From contig LNGK01000003.1 of assembly GCA_001510575.1 (NCBI GenBank), forward strand, positions 1,659,229 to 1,723,228: a stretch of 64,000 nucleotides of DNA, read 5' to 3'. Each line of letters starts with the position of its first letter. The stretch's first letter is position 1. Position numbers and translations under genes: made by a program. Positions 31,694-42,176 of this stretch are shown here, in pieces. The notes beneath the pieces were generated by a model that was not told the origin of the DNA, ran no database searches, and saw only the letters and a list, made by a program, of their open reading frames with translations. The stretch comes from Knoxdaviesia capensis. Lineage: Eukaryota > Ascomycota > Sordariomycetes > Microascales > Gondwanamycetaceae.

Positions 31694-32842
31694 TCAGAAC
31701 ACATCGTCCACGTCCATAGCATCAGGACCAGTCCGAACAATCTGCGGCGCACCCGCCAGCGCAGCGGACTGTTGTGCAGCGGCCGCAGCCACCACGGCAT
31801 CCGTCTCGTCGTCGCCGGCCTTCTCATCGGCAATATACACGCCCAGGCCGCTGAAGGCCTCGAACATGGCGCGCTCGAGGTAGTCCCCCGCGCCGTAGCC
31901 GCCGACCAGGAACTCGTCCTTGGTGCGCACAGCCGACAGCCACTCGTTGTGGTAGCGGGACGGCACTTCCAGGCGGTAGCGCACGGGGGTGAGGTCGACG
32001 CCGCCAAAGGGGTCGTACGGCAGGTCGTCCGCCGGGTCGCCGCGGCGGCGGCGGTCCTTCAGGCCGCGGATCGACAGGCTGGTGGCCAGGTCGGCGCGCT
32101 GGGCGCTCTGCTGCGCCAGGTGCTGGCCGCGCTTCTTCAGCACCAGGCGGTTGAGCACGTCGGCCGCGCGGCCGTCCTCGCCGGACGCCAGCGCGTTGAG
32201 CTGCTCCTCGCGCAGCCGCTGCTCGGAGCGGCGCTTCTCAATCTCCTCGCGCAGGTCGTGGGCTTGGCGCGCCCGCACCGCCTGCTCGTGCGCGGCGACC
32301 GACTTGCGCAGCACGTCGTCCTGCTCGGTGCGGCGCCGCCGCTTCGCCTCGATCTCGGCCTTGTGGGCCTGCTCCCACTCGAGCAGCTCGGTCTCGGCCG
32401 CCCGCCGCGCCTCCTCCGGCCCGTTGATCAGCGCCTCGGCCATGTCCTCAATGCGCTCCAGGTAGTCGTTGTAGTCGCGCGACGTCTCGAAGTCGGCCTC
32501 CTCCTTGTTGAACACCGCCGTCACGCGGCTGCGGATGTCGCACTCGCGCTCGGTCGACATGTCGTCGAACCACGGCACGCGGAATCCCTTCCTCCGCAGT
32601 GTCTTGTAGCAGCCGGCGTACGGGCACTGGCTGGGGCCCTCGTGGAAGATGCGGTTGACGCAGTTCGAGCACATCCGGTGGTAGCATTCTGGATTGATCA
32701 GGAACTCGAGGTCTTTGTTGAGGTAGCGGCTGGACTTGCACACCGGGCAGATGTCTTCAAGCACGGCATCGCCGGTCGGGGTCGGCAGGGCGCCCACGCC
32801 CATGCGTACCGAGACGCTGCTACCGTTGGTTTTCCGGGACAT
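31694..32842 (-). CDS. TFB3: TFIIH/CAK assembly factor Tfb3 (MAT1)
   Basis: Single exon, 382 aa. An N-terminal RING finger starts at Cys32-Cys35 (ICPVCKSSRYLNKDLEFLIN), continuing ECYHRMCSNCVNRIF and CPYAGC, the C3HC4 pattern of MAT1. After it comes FRVPWFDD and the MAT1 central helices (VFNKEEADFETSRDYNDYLE, EDMAEALING), then a long Lys/Arg/Glu coiled coil and a hydrophobic C-terminal part (LGVYIADEKAG). Tfb3 bridges the cyclin-dependent kinase module (Kin28/Ccl1) to core TFIIH for RNA polymerase II CTD phosphorylation and nucleotide-excision repair. Size fits the family. Transcribed divergently from nudC across a 630-bp spacer. Confidence 0.94.
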   Translation of the reverse strand: MSRKTNGSSVSVRMGVGALPTPTGDAVLEDICPVCKSSRYLNKDLEFLINPECYHRMCSNCVNRIFHEGPSQCPYAGCYKTLRRKGFRVPWFDDMSTERECDIRSRVTAVFNKEEADFETSRDYNDYLERIEDMAEALINGPEEARRAAETELLEWEQAHKAEIEAKRRRRTEQDDVLRKSVAAHEQAVRARQAHDLREEIEKRRSEQRLREEQLNALASGEDGRAADVLNRLVLKKRGQHLAQQSAQRADLATSLSIRGLKDRRRRGDPADDLPYDPFGGVDLTPVRYRLEVPSRYHNEWLSAVRTKDEFLVGGYGAGDYLERAMFEAFSGLGVYIADEKAGDDETDAVVAAAAAQQSAALAGAPQIVRTGPDAMDVDDVF

Positions 32843-33472
32843 CGTGGGCTACTGTGTGGGAGGCGGCGTGTGTAGCTTGACGGGAGGTTTCGGTTACGGA
32901 CGGTATAGATCTCGGTTTCGATATGCGTCGGACAAATGCGACTTCCCGCTGGTCCAGAACGAGGACCGACGGGCGTCTGACTTCCGTTGCCTCCTGATCA
33001 CCGAGTCATCCAAGAAAAGGAATAGACGTAAGCTAATTGAATATTCGGCAGATGTCTGCCGGGATAAGCAATGTAGGAATGCGATATAATCGAAGTTGAG
33101 GATGGCGGGAATTGAGAATATCGGTGTGTTGGGAAGAAAAGGAAGCTTGGAAATATGCGAGACTCAGCTTCAAGATCAAGGAAGCAAAAGGGGCCATAAG
33201 TACCGATACATGCACAAGGCTGAGAAATCACCAGATGCCAAGAATACACACTGATTTCTGATTGGCTACAGCTCTGCCCCTCGAGCCCCACTGTCTTGTG
33301 CCCCTCAGATTTGCATTCTTCAGCCTTGTGTGCAGCTTTAAATTCTTCGATTGACGTCTACTGATTTCCAGGGCTTTGTCGTTCTGCCTCACATGTTTCC
33401 ACCGATTTTCTAGTCCCGAAACTCTGCATTTCTCTTCCGGTGAAGTCATCACCACAGTTACTTAAAATCGAC
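32843..33472. other. Divergent promoter region of TFB3 and nudC
   Basis: 630 bp between the two start codons. No motif stands out by eye and no additional gene is supported. Confidence 0.5.
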
Positions 33473-34228
33473 ATGGCTGACAAAGGTATGATCATGGCAG
33501 CTTTCTAGGGTTCCTCACATGTGCCGTCTTCCCTCTCCCTCCTCCAAAATAACCACTCAGCAGCCTCTGACTGACGTCTTATCAAACAGAACTGACCCCC
33601 GCTGAGCAGGCGGCGGCCAAGGCGAAGGAGACCGCCGAGCAGGAAGCGCTGCCGTACAAATGGACGCAGACCATTGGCGACCTGGACATCGCCTTGAGCG
33701 TTCCGGGCAACCTGAAGGGCCGCGATATTGTGGTCGACATCAAGAAGACGAAGCTGGTTGCGGGCATCAAGGGCCAGCCGCCGATAATTTCGGTGCGTGC
33801 TTCCGTGGTGGAGCTTTCGGAATCCAGATACCTCACGTATCAGCCTGTAGCTAACCCAAGACACCCTCTCTCTCTAGGGCGACCTCCCGCACGCCATCCT
33901 CGTCGACGACTCGACCTGGACGCTGACTCCCGCGCCCGACGGCACCAAGACCGTCGACATCCACCTCGACAAGGTGAACAAGATGGAGTGGTGGCCGCAC
34001 GTGATAACATCCGCGCCCAAAATCGACGTCACCAAGATCACCCCCGAGAACTCCAAGCTGTCCGACCTCGACGGCGACACCCGCGCCATGGTCGAGAAGA
34101 TGATGTTCGACCAGCGCCAGAAGGAGATGGGCCTGCCCACCAGCGACGAGCAGAAGAAGATGGACATCCTCAAGAAGTTCCAGTCTCAGCACCCCGAGAT
34201 GGACTTTAGCAAGGCCAAGATGAACTGA
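33473..34228 (+). CDS. nudC: Nuclear movement protein NudC (CS domain)
   Basis: CDS join(33473..33485,33590..33792,33878..34228), 188 aa. The first coding exon is only 13 nt (MADK plus one base). The CS (p23-like) domain runs from YKWTQTIGDLDIALSVPG through GRDIVVDIKKTKLVAGIKGQ and GDLPHAILVDDSTWTL to WWPHVIT, followed by the conserved LDGDTRAMVEKMMFDQRQKE, GLPTSDEQKK and KFQSQHPEMDFSKAK tail characteristic of NudC. Its length is close to the fungal NudC; animal versions carry an extra N-terminal region. NudC is an Hsp90-linked co-chaperone supporting the dynein/LIS1 pathway for nuclear migration along hyphae. Introns are 104 and 85 nt. Confidence 0.94.
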
Positions 34229-34869
34229 GCGAGGGGGAGCTGTCCGCGGAGGGGCAGGCTGCTTTTGCTTGTATTCTTTACTTAGGTCACTCCTTTTTTC
34301 GTGCATTACATGACTTGATGATTATTTCCGCAACGCCGTATTTAGTGATCCTGTGACGTGGATAGATGTGCCGTCCTTCCCCTCAGTCGGTTGGCGGCTG
34401 TCACTTTGCAGCTAACCCTAATAAACCGTACGCATCTCGTTCCATCTCCAACCTTCATACCATCTCCAGCAAGCGCACACAACACCCAGGAATAAACAAG
34501 TACACACAGACATTACAGGATACAATTGCAAGGTACTGGCTGCTTAGTGGTACTGTTTACCTTTGCCTGTGGTGACTCCCTTATCGAGATACCAGATACG
34601 CTGTGTAGGGACTGTTTACTTCCATTTAAAACATCATCAACTACTATTCCACAGAGCATTCGCAAATCAACGCAACCAAAATAAATAACTATTTAAACCT
34701 CGTCCCCTAATCCAATTCCCCGTTCTCTTCTTCTCCTGAAAATACTTTTTTCTTCCTTTTCCCACGTTCCGGTTTCTTTATATCACTTGTCATTATCCTT
34801 TGTGATATATCCCCTCATTCACCCTAACCACATAATCCCTTCGAATACATTGTTATTCAAACACTTACT
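34229..34869. other. Intergenic region downstream of nudC
   Basis: 640 bp, AT-rich toward the right, holding the nudC 3' flank, an AACCCTAA box at 34414-34421 and pyrimidine-rich DNA before the next ATG. Nothing else recognised. Confidence 0.5.
34414..34421 (+). promoter_or_regulatory. Telobox-like AACCCTAA
   Basis: One telomere-repeat-like unit, about 450 bp upstream of the unknown gene at 34870. Single 8-mers are weak evidence; listed because similar boxes lie upstream of ROK1 and the Bud27-like gene. Confidence 0.25.
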
Positions 34870-35510
34870 ATGGTACGTATTAGTATTCTAACTTGTCCTG
34901 TTGCCAAACGAAAGCATTGTTTAACCCACCATCCTGCCTGTAGGCTATCCGCAAGAGCATCAAGCGCGCCATTGCGGCTGCGGTCGAGAAGCTTCGCAAG
35001 AAGCGTGGTGGCAAGGATAAAGCCAAGAAGAGCGGTGAACCCCGGGAGGAGACCCAGATCATGTCCGAGAAGGCTGTCAACCCTGCCATCGTCATCACTC
35101 AGGAGTCGACTGCCCCCTCGACTACCGCCACGGCCTCCATCGCGACCACGCCCGCGACCGCGCAGAAACTGAAGTTTTCCCTTCCTGCCCAGCATCCCCG
35201 GATGGACCCCAGTGCCACGGCGGCCAGCACTCCCGTGAGTTCCAGCACCGAGTCGGCCGACTCCCCCGAGCACGACACCCGGGATAGCCGGGACGACGAC
35301 GCGGACGACGATGGCTCCGAGGACTCGGAGTGGGAGCGCCAGACCCGAGCTCACATGCAGCTGCGGTCGCAGAAACGCCAGGCGCGCCAGGCCGCCGAGG
35401 AGTATGTCATGAGCATTAGCCAGCTTCAGCGGGACCTGGACGAGATCCAGGCCATGCGTGAGGCCCAGGACCTGCGCGATGCCAAGGCTGGCCCCTCGCG
35501 CCGGCACTGA
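34870..35510 (+). CDS. Unrecognised protein with basic N-terminus and acidic/coiled-coil C-terminus
   Basis: Proposed CDS join(34870..34872,34944..35510), 189 aa: the first exon is the ATG alone, followed by a 71-nt intron (GTACGT donor, GTTTAAC branch-like, TGTAG acceptor). The protein then reads AIRKSIKRAIAAAVEKLRKK, a strongly amphipathic basic helix. The middle is Ser/Thr/Ala-rich and disordered, then an acidic stretch (RDDDADDDGSEDSEWE) and a C-terminal coiled coil (LRSQKRQARQAAEEYVMSIS onward). No known domain is visible. If the intron is in the 5' leader instead, translation would start at Met 35061 and lose the basic helix. The basic helix could bind membranes or nucleic acids, but that is a guess. 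Confidence 0.6.
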
Positions 35511-36404
35511 TCGTCGTCACCCGAGATTCGTGTGATATGGTGGAAAGGGGACGAAGGGAAAGCGGGTGGTTATGATAGTCAGTTAGCTTGCTTTCCAAAA
35601 AGATAAAGATAAAATAAAGTCCCCCCCTTTTCAAGACCATTCATCGTCAAAAGTATCGTCTGCTTCAATAGCACACCTCATCAAGCTGTAGCTGGAACAA
35701 ATGTAAAGGCTGAAACGAAACACCAGATCCACAGCCCGGAAAGAACCCAACAGGATCCCCCAGAGGCATCGGTATCAGAGAGGCCTGTTGCATCCCGGCT
35801 AGAACCGGGATTTTGTCAATTTTGGACGTGCCAGTAATGCAAAGACTGCAGATGGGGAAGAAGCTGCAGTGCACCAATTGTCAGATATTGTTGCAGTCCG
35901 TCTCAACTTGTATGCAGTGTTTCACCGAAACACTAGAAACCACCTGGGAATGACACATCCCCGTCCACATGAAGGCAGATATTAAAGACGATTAGAGAGA
36001 AACGGAAAGAAAATAAAGCAGAAAAAAGAGAGGAACCAAGGTCGAAAAAAGAATCTTAAAAGCAATCGAATTGTTGGGGTATCACTAAACCATCCGTCCT
36101 ATGCACCAATATTCTATCCCAGTCGTCTCTCACCAGGCGCCAAATAAAAGAAAAAAAGAAAAGGAACGCCAGTATGAACTGCAACAATGAGGGTTATTAC
36201 CCTCGGTGCAGCTTTTTGTCCCTGAAGAACAAAAAATATGTGTGTGGAAAAATGCGAACGTGAAAGCGAGAGGTTAAAAGACAAAAAGGGGGGGGGTCGA
36301 GGAGGAGATGAGAAGTCATGAAGGACGAAAAGAAGAAGAGTATAAAAGGCGATGCAGGGCAAGATCCTGCTAACTTCGAAACCTTCTTCCCTTTTTCTCT
36401 TCTT
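35511..36404. other. Convergent 3' spacer
   Basis: About 890 bp between two tail-to-tail genes, with purine-rich stretches (35990-36060, 36130-36160, 36280-36345) and a G8 run near 36289. No gene, RNA or repeat recognised. Confidence 0.55.
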
Positions 36405-38372
36405 TTACTCCTTGGACAGCCGCGCAGCCTTGAACTTGCTCATGCGCGGCTTCCCCTCGTCCCGGGCATCCGACACCCACTTCGGCTCCTTGGAGTGGCC
36501 GTCCTCGTCTTCGTCGCCGGCGCGCAGGAATCCACCCTGCTTCTGGATCATTGCGTTGCGGCGGCGGTGGTACGCATCAGTCACCTCGCGGCGCAGGATC
36601 GTCGGGTCGAGCTCATCGAAGTCGGCCGCGGCCGCGGTGACGGGGCGCTCGACAATTGTGTCGGCGATGGTCTGGCCCTCTTCGGGGCCGGGCGCGGAGG
36701 CGGTGCTCGTGGCAGCGTCGATGTCCATGGGGTCATTGAAGAACCGTTCGTTGAGGGCAGGGCCGTTGGCACGGGCTTGCTTGAACTTCGACACTCGCTT
36801 CGGCTTCTGCGACGGCGCGGGGCGGTGCACCAGGGTGCGCTCGACAACGTCGCCGAGAGGATCAACCGGCTTCTCTGCAACAGTCGCCGGCTTGGACTCA
36901 GCGGCAGCATCGGAGCCGTTGGCGCCCTTCACCTTGGCACGGGACGCGGCGCTATCGGCGATGGCCGTAGTGATGGTGGGCTTGGGCGCAGCGGCAACTG
37001 CACCCGGGTTCACCACAATACGAGCAATCCCCTGCTTGCCAACCTTTCCAGCGTTGTCCTCGTCCTCGTCGCTGTCGGCCTGCATGGCCTGCCGCTCCTG
37101 CTGCATGCGGCTGAACCGCGACTGCACGCCCAGTCTCTGCTCCAGACGAACCATCTCTTCATAGTAGTGATCTGAGACCTTGATCCCCTTAGCGCGGCCG
37201 AATTGGTCTTCGTCTTCGTTTGAATCGTCGTTCGAGTCCTCGTCTTCGTCATCCTCCTCCTCGTCGTCGTTTCCGGAGTATGCCTCGTCGGTATCGCTGA
37301 TGTTTTCGAAGGTCATCTCCGCCACGACTGCACCCATCTCCGAGAGTCCGTATTGGAGCATTTGCTGGCGCATCTTGGCGTCCTCGTCCGATTCACCGGT
37401 GGGGATAACCGGAGTCTGCGTCTTCAGGTCCATGTCCTGCTTCTTGACGTCGTCCATAATCCTTCTGACACGGTCAGCCGCATTGATCGCGAGCAGCTCC
37501 GACTGTCTCGAGTTGGTGGCAAACGACACGGACTTTTTGGTGCGCTTGGGCGATGGCGGCAACTCCACGCCCGGCGGCTTGGTGTCATGGGAAAACGAAA
37601 CAGACTTGGTCATCTTAGGACGGTCAGACGAGGGGGACGAGAGCGCAGACTTCGGGTAAGTCTGATGCACGGGGATGTCGTTCGCGAGGACCGACTTGGC
37701 GGAGGATTTGTCGTTCTGGGTCTGTTCCGCGACAGGGACAGTTTCCGTGGGCTTAGGAACGTCCTTATCCTTTCCTTTGGACTTCTGAACGGGACCAACT
37801 TCAATACCGGCCTCCTTCAGAGCTTGTTTAATGTCAGGATGGGAATCCTGGGGGGTCTGGAGGCGGAAAGACAGAACGTTGTCGTTCTCGTCCAAGTCTT
37901 CGATGATGTCTGTTATCGGGAAAGCGTCGTCGTCGTCCGTGTCCTCGTCCGCGTCATGGTTCATCGCGCCATCGGTATCGTTGTTTACCAGCTCCGTCAG
38001 TTTCGTCTCGGCGGCCTTGAGCTGGGAGGAAAGCGTGTGCACATTGCGCTCGACATACTCGAGTCGATTTCGAACCCGCGACAGGATCTGCTCCCGGGTT
38101 CGCATGACATCTCGTCCGTTCGCGTGCGCAACAAAGATGTCCGCCACGTCGACATCTCCTTCGTACGCCAACTTCAGGTTGGCGAGCTGCTGGTTGGCAG
38201 TGGGGAGATTGTGGCGGGCAATCGACTCGACCTCAGACTTGATCGATTCATAGTGGGTTGACTGTCGGATCCAGCTCTCCAGCGACCCACGGATTTTTTC
38301 AACAGCCTGCTGCTGTTCCTGCAAGGGAGATGGGTGCTCGTTCACCAAGTCGGCAATCCATTGATCTTTCAT
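36405..38372 (-). CDS. Bud27/URI-like unconventional prefoldin with DUF3835-type C-terminus
   Basis: Single exon, 655 aa. The N-terminal ~140 residues are a prefoldin-like helical hairpin (QQQAVEKIRGSLESWIRQ, then NRLEYVERNVHTLSSQLKAA) with an alpha-prefoldin-like middle. The long middle is acidic and disordered (DEDTDDDD, DEEEDDEDEDSNDDS). C-terminal short repeats RVSKFKQARA and RMSKFKAARLSKE, the last at the very end, are characteristic of fungal DUF3835 proteins related to Bud27. Yeast Bud27 (human URI1) helps assemble RNA polymerases through Rpb5 and links TOR signalling to translation and ribosome production. A telomere-like box lies 271 bp upstream. Assignment to Bud27 rests on architecture and the tail motif, so moderate certainty. 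Confidence 0.75.
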   Translation of the reverse strand: MKDQWIADLVNEHPSPLQEQQQAVEKIRGSLESWIRQSTHYESIKSEVESIARHNLPTANQQLANLKLAYEGDVDVADIFVAHANGRDVMRTREQILSRVRNRLEYVERNVHTLSSQLKAAETKLTELVNNDTDGAMNHDADEDTDDDDAFPITDIIEDLDENDNVLSFRLQTPQDSHPDIKQALKEAGIEVGPVQKSKGKDKDVPKPTETVPVAEQTQNDKSSAKSVLANDIPVHQTYPKSALSSPSSDRPKMTKSVSFSHDTKPPGVELPPSPKRTKKSVSFATNSRQSELLAINAADRVRRIMDDVKKQDMDLKTQTPVIPTGESDEDAKMRQQMLQYGLSEMGAVVAEMTFENISDTDEAYSGNDDEEEDDEDEDSNDDSNEDEDQFGRAKGIKVSDHYYEEMVRLEQRLGVQSRFSRMQQERQAMQADSDEDEDNAGKVGKQGIARIVVNPGAVAAAPKPTITTAIADSAASRAKVKGANGSDAAAESKPATVAEKPVDPLGDVVERTLVHRPAPSQKPKRVSKFKQARANGPALNERFFNDPMDIDAATSTASAPGPEEGQTIADTIVERPVTAAAADFDELDPTILRREVTDAYHRRRNAMIQKQGGFLRAGDEDEDGHSKEPKWVSDARDEGKPRMSKFKAARLSKE

Positions 38373-38642
38373 TGTGAACCAAGTTATGTTTGAAGTCGGA
38401 TGAAAGGGTGGGAGGGAAACGTGAGTGAAAGAAACGAAACTTGGAAGAATGAGAAAAAAATGAAAGAAGGAAGAAAAAGAGCAGAACGAGAAAAGAATAC
38501 AAGAAGTTACATGTACACATATAAGTCAGGGCTGAAGTGTGGAAGAAGCCAAAAAAAAACGAGAGATGAAATTTTGTGTGGAGTAAATATTGCGATCAAA
38601 ACAAGTTGTACGTGATGTCACGAGTCACACAACCCTATGTCC

Positions 38643-38658
38643 AAACCCTAAGCCCTAA
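38643..38658 (+). promoter_or_regulatory. Double telobox AAACCCTAAGCCCTAA upstream of the Bud27-like gene
   Basis: Two near-perfect telomere-like units lie 271 bp before the minus-strand start at 38372, between it and the methyltransferase stop codon. As upstream of ROK1, the tandem arrangement suggests a Tbf1/Teb1-type site linked to ribosome-related genes. Inferred role. Confidence 0.45.
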
Positions 38659-38669
38659 TTCCAGCAGCC

Positions 38670-40065
38670 TCACGGTTTCTTCCCGTACACAACATAACTA
38701 AACGAAGAAATTGTTAGAACGCAGGAAACAGCAATAAGGATCTGCGAGCAGTGAAAAGACTTACACTGGCCAGTACGCGTGAATCTTGGTGCTGGACAGA
38801 TCCTTCCTAACCAGCGAGCAGAACGCCAGCGCCTCCTCCTTTGACCAGTTCAAGCCGCGCGTGAAATGCGCCATCGAGATGCCCTCAAGCCCGCCGCCGA
38901 TATCCAGCCAGGCCCACGAGCCGATTTCCTTGTACAGCGGATCGCGCGGCCAGCGGCCATTTGTGGGCCACTTGTAGCGCACTTCGACGATGTCTACGAA
39001 GCCGGCGTCGGTCAGGTACTGCTTGTACTCGGACACGGGGAACACGGGACGGCTGGCGTTCGAGGCGGCTTTGATGATGTGGTCGCACCACTGCTGGAGG
39101 TGGGTTTCGGGGGTTAGCGTGCCGTCGTCGCTGAGGGCCGGCATGCCGAGGTCCTGGATCTCGAAATAGCCGCCGGATTCCAGTGAACTAGCGGTGTCAG
39201 TTCTGGCTGGCTGTATATGGAGTGTAGGATTCTGAGAAAAGATGTTGGATGCGAGGCTACTTACTTGAAGCTGTTATTGATGATCTCGGGGAGATCGGCA
39301 AAGCTACCTAGCATCATCCGACAGAAAATGAAATCGAACGGCTTCGTCCACGTCCATGGCTTCTCGAGGTCGTCGATTTCGAACCGGCAGTTAGGGGGAA
39401 CCCTACGCCGCAAGATACCAATTAGTAAATGTTAGTAGTAAATGAAGAATATCTGAGTGCGTATTACCATTCTGGTTGAATTGGGCTCAAATCAACCCCG
39501 ATAACCTGTGCAAAGTCAGAGTGTCAGTGTAAGTCCTCCAAAACTGGTCGGGTGGGTCAGGATATCTCGATACATCAGCTGCAGGATTCATGTCGGCTAT
39601 GAGAACGTGAAGTTAGTTTTGTTATAGCTTTGTGCATTCTTCTTTGGTCGAAAAATACCGTAGTCAATAGCCCAAGCTCCAGTGCCGGTGCCCAGGTCGA
39701 GGACCGACTTTGCCCCTGACTCCTTGGGACACAGGGCCAGTTTTCCGTTGAGGGTGATGATGAATAGATGGTGTTGGAGTTCTGTATTTGAAAGTATGTT
39801 AGTAAACTTTCTGATTATTTAACTGGAATATCTCGGCGGACTCTTCGCCTACCGAGTCGTTCATTCTCTGCCTAGTCAGTCAAACCAGTTAGATGCATGC
39901 CACCCATACATGGCGAGATACTCTTACATCGTCGTTGGGAAGGGCATATTCTGGTTTATGCATGTTAGAATCTAGCACTCGGTGTTTTTCGAAATCAAAT
40001 ACATCAAGCTCGTAGTCTCTTACTCCCTTGGGAAAGTCCATGGTAGCGTCTTCCGTTCTCTTCAT
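38670..40065 (-). CDS. LaeA-like SAM-dependent methyltransferase
   Basis: Eight exons: complement(join(38670..38697,38765..39187,39265..39402,39468..39505,39574..39596,39659..39781,39853..39871,39928..40065)), 309 aa; introns 56-77 nt, all joins in frame. The SAM-binding motif LDLGTGTGAWAIDYAD is split by an intron; then IGVDLSPIQPEW, CRFEIDDLEKPWTW, FDFIFCRMMLGSF, ESGGYFEIQDLG and the tail AYWPVYVVYGKKP. This is the fold and order of the LaeA-like fungal methyltransferases, many of which modify small molecules or influence secondary metabolism. Exon 2 is 19 nt (AENERL) and exon 8 is 28 nt; the unspliced frame would stop two codons after AYWP and lose the conserved YVVYGKKP end. ATG at 40065 is preferred over 40041, both in frame. 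Substrate unknown. It is the last gene before the RIP block. Confidence 0.88.
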
Positions 40066-40989
40066 GGAAGGCCAGCACAGTCGAAGTCAGCGATGCCACC
40101 GACGGTTGTTCGTCCTGTCAAAACAGATTAGTCGCCGTGTGCTTCACTCCAGTATATGCATATATATAACATCGCAGAGCCAGGTCTTTGTAAGGTGAAC
40201 GTATACCCCGTACGCACTATCTGCGTCTTCGACATCGTCTTCGGGAACCTATATAGCAAGCACAACGGTAAGCGCAATCTCATTCAAGCAATCGATCATG
40301 AAGTGCTCACAATCGCCGCGTCAGGTACAGCTGCCAAAGAGGGTGTTGGTGCCGCTTCTTCTTCCGGCTCTGGTGTTTGCACAGTTGTTGTCGTCATTAT
40401 GGGGGTGGTAAGCTATCTCGGTTTGGGGTGGACTTTCATGGCTGCACTTGGATGGTTGCATGTGGCCAGCCACTACTTATAGGTTCAGTTCCGGGTTCTG
40501 ACTCCAGACTGCAGACTATTTACCATCCATGTGATTCACCCAACTACATGCCGTGGCCAGCGAAATGTTTGTGTAGCATTCTAACGTCCTGGCCCGGAGC
40601 CAGTGAGAACATCGGGTGCAAGCGGTGGCTGCTATGCACCAAGTCAGAGAGGGTGTTGATGCGCCTATCCATCGGGACAAGTTTTGAGCTTGGATGATAT
40701 TAACGATCTTCACAGATGAAGACGGAAGTCTCAGACGCATAGACCCCTCCTCTCACTCTCTGTCTCCCCCTCGGTTGTGGTGCTGGCGGGTTACACGATG
40801 CAGCCAAACCTTGCACAATAGCTAGGACAACACTGTCTCGTTGTGAGATAACACTAGAAGTGGATGTTCGAATACAGGAAAAGCGGTTAGAATTGGAAGC
40901 GTAACTTTGTAGTTAATACTATTCATAAAGGTAGGGGGTAAAAAATAAGATGAGTAGTTGATGGCTATGAAATACTATACTAGAATGGA
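40066..40989. other. Transition from gene-bearing DNA to the RIP block
   Basis: Unmutated-looking DNA with normal CpA and TpG frequency until about 40.98 kb; base composition then changes within a few dozen bases. A TATATATA stretch lies at 40160-40170. A 108-codon plus-strand frame at 40156-40482 has no recognisable content and is not called. Confidence 0.5.
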
Positions 40990-42164
40990 TGGGGGGAAAG
41001 CTTCCTTCTTATCCCCTATAGGATCTAGGCTTCCTCCCGTCTAGATCCCTAATACCTTCTAAGGCTTCCCTTCTTATACTAGGCTCTTCGTAAATCTATA
41101 TTATATCTATTATTATTCCCTAGGCTATTTACCGTAGCCTTATTCTTTATTATAAACTTCTAGCTATATAAAGGATAATATAATATAAATTATTCTAATA
41201 TTTAATACCCCTTCTTAATTAGAACGTTATATACTAGTAGTCCCGCGTACTTCTTAAATAGTACTCTTCCTAATAACTTAGTTAGTACGTCCGCTAATTA
41301 TTTAGCTATAAGTACGTATTATACTCTAATATTAAGTTCCCGTACTTAGTTAATAGTAGAGTAAAGAGGCGTACTAACGTATTTTAGGTTTAGATAGTAA
41401 GTAGGTTTCGTAATAGTAGTAATAGTAGCGGTATTATCCTCTTAGAGGATAATATTCCTAATATAAAAGTTAAGCTTAGTTAGTAAATATTAAAGCTATA
41501 CTAAGTAGTATATAGTCTCTCGTAGCGCGTAGATCTTAGCTTTAGTAGAAGAGTTAGTAGTCCGCCTCTACCGTTTACTATACTAGCTAATAGGGTTATT
41601 ATTAAGTATAATAACGTAGCTAGTAGTTAATTTAAATTTAACGTCTTTAATATTACTATATAAGGTATCGGCCTAGGTATTTAGTATCTAATCTTACGCC
41701 GTAGGACTCTATTAGTAAGTAATCCCCTTCTAAACGTATCTAGTAAGGTACCGTAATATACGCTTTAAGCCTTTAGCGTATATAATTTATAGGTCGTAAG
41801 AGAAGCGCGCGTATTAATATATAGCGTAGGCTACGTTAAGTTAGGTCTTTCCTATAAAGTATAAAAGTTTTCTTATTATTTAATAATATAAGCCTTAATC
41901 GGTAGGTTATATATCTTTATACTTAAGGGGTAAAAAAGTAACTAGCTCTATTAGCGTAGTTATAGTTTAGTAATTTAAAAGCTAAAACTCCTTTAATATA
42001 TCTCTAATATAAGTATCCTAGCTAATTAAGATACTATCGTTCTCGATCTTAATAGCTATTCCTAAGAGCTATTTAGGCTCTCCTTAATACTTAGAAATTA
42101 AGATACTTACTAGGTCTTTCTTAAATTAATTAGCTATAGATTTATTAGGGGAAAGGATTAGTAA

Positions 42165-42176
42165 GTTATCGACGTA
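42165..42176 (-). pseudogene. Copia reverse-transcriptase active-site fossil (YVDN)
   Basis: The catalytic YVDD reads YVDN here; GAC to AAC is a G-to-A change, the minus-strand form of RIP. Upstream VISS and downstream LLILSPNKSIAN match the copia consensus. The catalytic Asp is lost, so the enzyme is inactive regardless of the stops. Confidence 0.75.

Noticed and set aside
31772..32875. 367-codon plus-strand frame opposite TFB3
   Set aside because: Leu/Ala/Arg/Val low-complexity antisense shadow of TFB3, whose RING finger and MAT1 helices are unmistakable on the minus strand.
36318..38261. Plus-strand frames of 285 and 302 codons opposite the Bud27-like gene
   Set aside because: Antisense shadows of acidic/basic low-complexity coding; no recognisable domains.
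40156..40482. 108-codon plus-strand frame with a short hydrophobic end
   Set aside because: No domain, no splice partner, no start context stronger than chance, and next to the RIP boundary; not enough support for a gene.
1..40900. tRNA genes in the euchromatic arm
   Set aside because: I looked for TTCRANY T-loop sequences with flanking stems (for example near 2458, 18168 and 24041) and found none with a complete cloverleaf by eye; tRNAscan-SE would decide.
1..40900. Secondary-metabolite gene cluster formed by the Zn2Cys6 factor and the LaeA-like methyltransferase
   Set aside because: They are 21 kb apart with essential housekeeping genes between them and no backbone synthase in the window.
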